From Phyllobacteriaceae bacterium (GTDB lineage Bacteria; Pseudomonadota; Alphaproteobacteria; Rhizobiales; Ancalomicrobiaceae), in the NCBI GenBank assembly GCA_012517025.1, contig JAAYVT010000004.1:1-8785 (forward strand): a stretch of 8,785 bases of DNA, in the 5' to 3' direction. Positions within the stretch are counted from its first letter, which is position 1. Every line of letters begins with the position of its first letter. Below, piece by piece: positions 6,017 through 8,785 of this stretch. The notes beneath the pieces are model-generated. The model had not been told where the DNA came from and did no database searches. It was given only the letters and a program-made list of their open reading frames with translations. Made by a program: the position numbers and the translations under genes.

Positions 6017-6723
6017 TCGCACGTCTTCTCCTTTCCCTCTGCGCCGGCGGCGCGACGAGCGTCGCAGCGACGGCGAGCGGGGTCGCCGCCGAGGTGCGGG
6101 TGATCACCGCGCCCGGTCTGACGCCGGCGCCGACTTTCGAGCACGCGCCGGAGCGCGTCGAACGGCCGCGCCCGCCGAAACCGGACGCGCCGATCGCCGA
6201 TCGCCGGCTCGGGCCGGTGGTGGTGGAGAGCGGCGAGCGGATCGGCGCGCGGCGGCTGACCATCCACCTGCCGGGGGTGGTGGCGGTCGGCCCCGACGAG
6301 ACCTGCCGCGACGCCGCCGGCACCGACTGGCCGTGCGGCCGACAGGCCACGGTGGGGCTGCGGGCGTTGGTGCGGTTGCGGCCGGTCGCCTGCCCGCTGC
6401 CGAGCGACGCACGGTCGGGGGACTACACCGCCGCCTGCAGCTTCGGCACCGGCCGCGATCTCGGCGAGGCCTTCGTCGCGAGCGGTTGGGCGCGCGCCGA
6501 GGCCGGCGGCCCCTACGAAGCGGCGGAAGCGGCGGCGAAACACGACGGCCGCGGCGTCTGGGGCGCCGCCCCGGCGCCGGTCGCCGCGCTGCCCGAGGCG
6601 GCGACCGCGCCGACGGAGTTGCCGCCGGATCTCACCACCGCGCCGCTCCTCGACGGCGGCGGCGACGTCGCCGCGACCGCGCCGGCGCTGACCGCCGGCA
6701 CGCCGATGCGGCTCGGGCGCTGA
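6013..6723 (+). CDS. Exported SNase-fold (thermonuclease family-like) protein, probably non-catalytic
   Basis: A 236-residue protein. Residues 1-26 form a signal peptide with an A-x-A type site (SGVAA before EVRV), so the product is probably periplasmic or secreted. Residues 27-65 are a Pro/Arg-rich linker, about 66-184 resemble the staphylococcal nuclease fold, and 185-236 are a low-complexity Ala/Pro tail. Family hallmarks include WPCGRQATVGLRALV (106-120), GRDLGEAFVASGWARA (147-162) and YEAAEAAAKHDGRGVWG (168-184). However, the active-site strand that usually reads IRLxGIDAPE is here TIHLPGVVAVGPDE, and the DRYGR segment is ARSGDYTA, so the nuclease Arg, Asp and Glu residues appear lost. 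Four cysteines (98, 108, 127, 142) could form two disulfides. C10 lacks a proper lipobox. The ATGA overlap with the regulator gene implies co-translation. Catalytic loss is inferred from an eye alignment. Confidence 0.75.
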   Translation: MIARLLLSLCAGGATSVAATASGVAAEVRVITAPGLTPAPTFEHAPERVERPRPPKPDAPIADRRLGPVVVESGERIGARRLTIHLPGVVAVGPDETCRDAAGTDWPCGRQATVGLRALVRLRPVACPLPSDARSGDYTAACSFGTGRDLGEAFVASGWARAEAGGPYEAAEAAAKHDGRGVWGAAPAPVAALPEAATAPTELPPDLTTAPLLDGGGDVAATAPALTAGTPMRLGR

Positions 6724-6739
6724 GCCGCCCTCAGGCGGC
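6724..6739. terminator. Short GC hairpin between convergent genes, possible bidirectional terminator
   Basis: A perfect 6-bp inverted repeat, GCCGCC-CTCA-GGCGGC, begins right after the stop of the SNase-like gene and contains the lysS stop codon in its loop. Its position between two convergent ends suits a bidirectional terminator, but there is no T-run on either side, so intrinsic termination is uncertain. Confidence 0.35.
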
Positions 6740-8383
6740 GGCGAGGGTGCCGGCGATCGCCTTCTCGATCAGGGCGCGGGTCTCGGCGATGCCGTAGAGC
6801 GCCACGAAGGAGCCGAAACGCGGGCCTTTCTCCTGACCGAGCAGGATCTGGTAGAGGCTGCCGAAGAAGCTCTGCGACACGCCGGGTCCACCGTCCGGAC
6901 CCTTCTTGGCCGGATCGGGGAAGTGGGTGCGGCCGACGTCGAACACCGCCGTCTGGATGACGTCGGCATCCGCTCCGGCGGGCAGCCCCGCGAGAGCCGC
7001 ATCGAGGGCCTCGAGGGCGGCGCGCTCGGCCGCGTCGGGAATGCGGAAGACCTTGTTCGGCTTGACGAAGTCGTGGAAGTAACGGATCGCGTAGCCGACC
7101 AGACGGTCGAGCTCCGGCGCGTTTTCCGGGGTCACGTCGGGAGCGGTGCGGCGGATGAAGCCCCACAGCACGTCGCGATCCTCGGCGTTCGACGCCGAGA
7201 CGAGGTTCATCAACATCGAGAACGACGCCGGCATGTGCTTCTTCGGCGGCTCGCCGGAGTGGATGTGCCAGACCGGGTTGGAGAGCTGCTGATCGAGCGA
7301 CTGGCGATCGTAGGCGTCGAGATACTGGTAATATTCGTCGACGTTCCTCGGGATGACGTCGAAATAGAGCTTCTTCGCCGCCTTCGGCTCGCGGAACATG
7401 AACAGCGACAGGCTCTCCGGCGAGGCATAGGTCAGCCACTCGTCGATGGTCAGGCCGTTGCCCTTCGACTTGGAGATCTTCTGGCCCTGGTCGTCGAGGA
7501 AGAGCTCGTAGTTGAACCCCTCGGGCGGACGGCCGCCGAGCACGCGACAGATCTTGCCCGAGGTCTTGACGTTGTCGATGTGGTCCTTGCCGGACATCTC
7601 GTAGTCGACGCCGAGGGCGGCCCAGCGCAGCGCCCAATCGGGCTTCCACTGCGCCTTGCAGCCCCCCGACAGAATCGAGGTCTCGTAGCGCTTGCCGGTC
7701 GCCGGATCGGTCCACACGATGGTGCCCTTGGCGGCGTCGTGCTCGTCGATCGGCACCTGCATGACGCAGCCGGTCTCCGGGTGGACGGGCAGGAACGGCG
7801 CGTAGGTCTTGCGCCGCTCCTCGCGCAGGGTCGGCAGCATGATCTCCATGACGGCGTCGTACTTCGACAACATCACCATCAGCTTCTCGTCGAGCACGCC
7901 GCGGGCGTAGTAGTCGGAAGCGGAGGCGAACTCGTATTCGAAGCCGAAGGCGTCGAGGAAGCGACGCAGCATGGCGTTGTTGTGGTGGCCGAAGCTCTCG
8001 TATTCGCCGAAGGGATCGGGAACCTTGGTCAGCGGCTCGTTCAAATGGGCGGTGAGCAGGTCTTGGTTCGGCACGTTGGCCGGGACCTTGCGCATGCCGT
8101 CCATGTCGTCGGAAAACGACAGGAGCTTGGTCGGGATCTCGTTCTTGGTCAGCACGTGGAAGGCGTGGCGCACCATGGTGGTGCGCGCCACTTCGCCGAA
8201 GGTGCCGATGTGGGGCAGACCCGAGGGGCCGTAGCCGGTCTCGAACAGGACTTCCTTCTTCGGATGTTTCTCGAGCCGGGCGACGATCTTCTTGGCTTCC
8301 TCGAACGGCCAGGCCTTGGACTTCAGGGCGGCGGCGAGAAGCTCGGGAGAAAGGTCGATCGCGCGCGGGATCCGAGCGGTCAT
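6731..8383 (-). CDS. lysS: Lysine--tRNA ligase, class I
   Basis: A 550-residue class I lysyl-tRNA synthetase that charges tRNA-Lys in the cytoplasm. The Rossmann-type nucleotide-binding signatures are intact: GPSGLPHIGTFGE with HIG at 58-60 (HIGH motif) and KISKSKGNG with KISKS at 302-306 (KMSKS motif). SDDMDGMRKVP (91-101), YYARGVLDEK (158-167), a GGCKAQWKPDWALRWAALGVDYE-type segment at 240-262 and GKDHID (265-270) are also characteristic. This is the archaeal-type enzyme found in alphaproteobacteria, unrelated in fold to the class II LysRS of most bacteria. The start at 8383 is preferred over an in-frame ATG near 8443: an AAGGA site sits seven bases upstream, and the longer start would overlap the predicted -10 box. 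The C-terminal helical anticodon-binding part is complete. No class II lysS is in the window. Confidence 0.97.
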   Translation of the reverse strand: MTARIPRAIDLSPELLAAALKSKAWPFEEAKKIVARLEKHPKKEVLFETGYGPSGLPHIGTFGEVARTTMVRHAFHVLTKNEIPTKLLSFSDDMDGMRKVPANVPNQDLLTAHLNEPLTKVPDPFGEYESFGHHNNAMLRRFLDAFGFEYEFASASDYYARGVLDEKLMVMLSKYDAVMEIMLPTLREERRKTYAPFLPVHPETGCVMQVPIDEHDAAKGTIVWTDPATGKRYETSILSGGCKAQWKPDWALRWAALGVDYEMSGKDHIDNVKTSGKICRVLGGRPPEGFNYELFLDDQGQKISKSKGNGLTIDEWLTYASPESLSLFMFREPKAAKKLYFDVIPRNVDEYYQYLDAYDRQSLDQQLSNPVWHIHSGEPPKKHMPASFSMLMNLVSASNAEDRDVLWGFIRRTAPDVTPENAPELDRLVGYAIRYFHDFVKPNKVFRIPDAAERAALEALDAALAGLPAGADADVIQTAVFDVGRTHFPDPAKKGPDGGPGVSQSFFGSLYQILLGQEKGPRFGSFVALYGIAETRALIEKAIAGTLAAA

Positions 8384-8390
8384 GGAAGGG

Positions 8391-8395
8391 TCCTT
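8391..8395 (-). promoter_or_regulatory. Ribosome binding site of lysS
   Basis: AAGGA on the minus strand, seven bases before the ATG at 8383. It decides the start in favour of MTARIPRAI over a 20-residue longer in-frame alternative. Confidence 0.8.
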
Positions 8396-8410
8396 TTTAC
8401 GGCTGGAAGG

Positions 8411-8425
8411 GCGGGAAATGCCCGC
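8411..8425. repeat. Small inverted repeat in the lysS leader
   Basis: GCGGG-AAATG-CCCGC, a perfect 5-bp stem with a 5-base loop, lies between the predicted lysS transcription start (about 8433) and its ribosome site. It could be a small leader hairpin, but it is too short to be called a terminator or riboswitch. Confidence 0.3.
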
Positions 8426-8439
8426 GAAAGTGCGCGCGG

Positions 8440-8468
8440 ACACTAGGGCGACGCGGAGAAGGCGTCAA
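8440..8468 (-). promoter_or_regulatory. Predicted sigma-70-type promoter of lysS
   Basis: On the minus strand: -35 TTGACG (8468-8463), a 17-bp spacer, and -10 TAGTGT (8445-8440). This resembles housekeeping promoters of alphaproteobacteria. The start would be near 8433, giving a leader of about 50 bases before the lysS ATG. Confidence 0.65.
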
Positions 8469-8488
8469 CAAGTCCCCCTTTCGCCGGC

Positions 8489-8517
8489 TTGCCAGGGCGC
8501 GGACGCCCGCTTACGGT
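8489..8517 (+). promoter_or_regulatory. Predicted promoter of the TerB-family gene with inverted repeat in the spacer
   Basis: On the plus strand: -35 TTGCCA (8489-8494), a 17-bp spacer, and -10 TACGGT (8512-8517), placing the start near 8524, about 27 bases before the ATG at 8551. The spacer holds a perfect inverted repeat GGGCG-CGGA-CGCCC (8495-8508), which might be an operator or only GC-rich chance. Confidence 0.45.
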
Positions 8518-8550
8518 CCCGCCGTCGCGTCCGAGCCGAGCGGAGTTGCC

Positions 8551-8785
8551 ATGCCGAAGACCTTCACGGCCCACGAGGCCCTGCTCCACCTCATGATCAC
8601 CGTGTCGATGGCCGACCGGACGATGAGCGAGAGCGAGATCGGCGAGATCGGGCTCCTCGCCGAGACGCTGCCGGTGTTCGAGGGCTTCGACCGCTCGCGC
8701 CTCGGCGCGATCGCAGCCGAGACCGCCGAGATGCTGGAGGCGGGCGACGGGCTCGAGACCATCCTGAAACGCGCCGGCGAAGCGC
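8551..8785 (+). CDS. TerB-family (tellurite resistance TerB-like) protein, 5' part
   Basis: The first 78 residues of a small helical protein that runs off the window. The sequence HEALLHLMITVSMADRTMSE, followed by SEIGEIGLLAETLPVFEGFD, matches the N-terminal helices of the alphaproteobacterial TerB-like family, with the characteristic AD-R-x-M-(S/T)-x-x-E acidic pattern at 21-29 (D22, E27, E29). The full-length family is usually about 140-150 residues and cytosolic. TerB proteins are linked to tellurite and stress phenotypes in ter operons, but solitary chromosomal copies like this one have no proven role. The start has CGGAG (8541-8545) five bases upstream. The gene is divergent from lysS with its own likely promoter. 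The rest of the gene and its downstream context are unseen. Confidence 0.75.
   Translation, partial: MPKTFTAHEALLHLMITVSMADRTMSESEIGEIGLLAETLPVFEGFDRSRLGAIAAETAEMLEAGDGLETILKRAGEA

Noticed and set aside
6013..6058. The SNase-like protein as a lipoprotein using C10
   Set aside because: The residue before C10 is Leu (LSLC), which does not fit a lipobox. An A-x-A signal peptidase I site at about residue 26 is more convincing.
6923..8446. A 507-codon open frame on the plus strand, antisense to lysS
   Set aside because: The opposite strand encodes an unmistakable class I LysRS with HIGH and KISKS motifs. The antisense product is Val/Gly/Arg/His-rich without any recognisable family, which is typical of a mirror frame in high-GC DNA.
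8551..8785. A tellurite-resistance operon
   Set aside because: Only a solitary TerB-like 5' end is visible, with no terC, terD or terZ-type neighbours in the window. Solitary TerB-like genes are common and do not imply tellurite resistance.

Overview
The window is 8.8 kb of very GC-rich chromosomal DNA with densely packed genes. It looks like an alphaproteobacterium, most likely of the order Hyphomicrobiales (Rhizobiales). The indicators are a class I (archaeal-type) lysyl-tRNA synthetase, the ligase-associated Lhr helicase/PdeM pair, the alphaproteobacterial TIGR02186/Alph_Pro_TM membrane protein beside a TauE/SafE permease, and promoters of the TTGAC(N)/17-bp/TAGTGT kind. There is no rRNA, tRNA, CRISPR array, insertion sequence or evident prophage. 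It reads as core genome, with one poorly characterised regulator/exported-protein pair.

Layout. (1) Positions 1-1929, plus strand: the 3' part of a ligase-associated DEXH helicase, then pdeM with an ATGA overlap, forming a DNA-repair operon whose upstream part lies outside the window. (2) Positions 1889-3621, minus strand: a TauE/SafE permease followed by a periplasmic, membrane-anchored TIGR02186 protein, also with an ATGA overlap. Its end runs 41 bp into pdeM from the opposite strand. (3) Positions 3732-5173, minus strand: a small DUF952 protein and pyrD (quinone-dependent dihydroorotate dehydrogenase), coupled by a GTGA overlap. (4) Positions 5174-5410: a divergent control region with four ACCGA/TCGGT pentamers over a likely promoter. 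(5) Positions 5411-6723, plus strand: an S24/LexA-like HTH regulator coupled by ATGA to an exported SNase-fold protein. Both appear to have lost their catalytic residues. (6) Positions 6731-8383, minus strand: lysS, class I lysyl-tRNA synthetase, convergent with the SNase-like gene and only 7 bp from it. (7) Positions 8551-8785, plus strand: the 5' end of a TerB-family gene, divergent from lysS, with facing promoters in the 167-bp gap.

Most genes are housekeeping (DNA repair, pyrimidine synthesis, tRNA charging). The least explained part is 5295-6723: a clustered operator-like site between pyrD/DUF952 and a non-catalytic S24 regulator, co-translated with a non-catalytic, cysteine-containing SNase-fold exported protein. 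A second lead is the permease/TIGR02186 pair, with a short proline-rich leader ORF before the permease and a triplicated 15-bp repeat in the TIGR02186 signal peptide. I found no clear evidence for a wholly new defence or mobile system.
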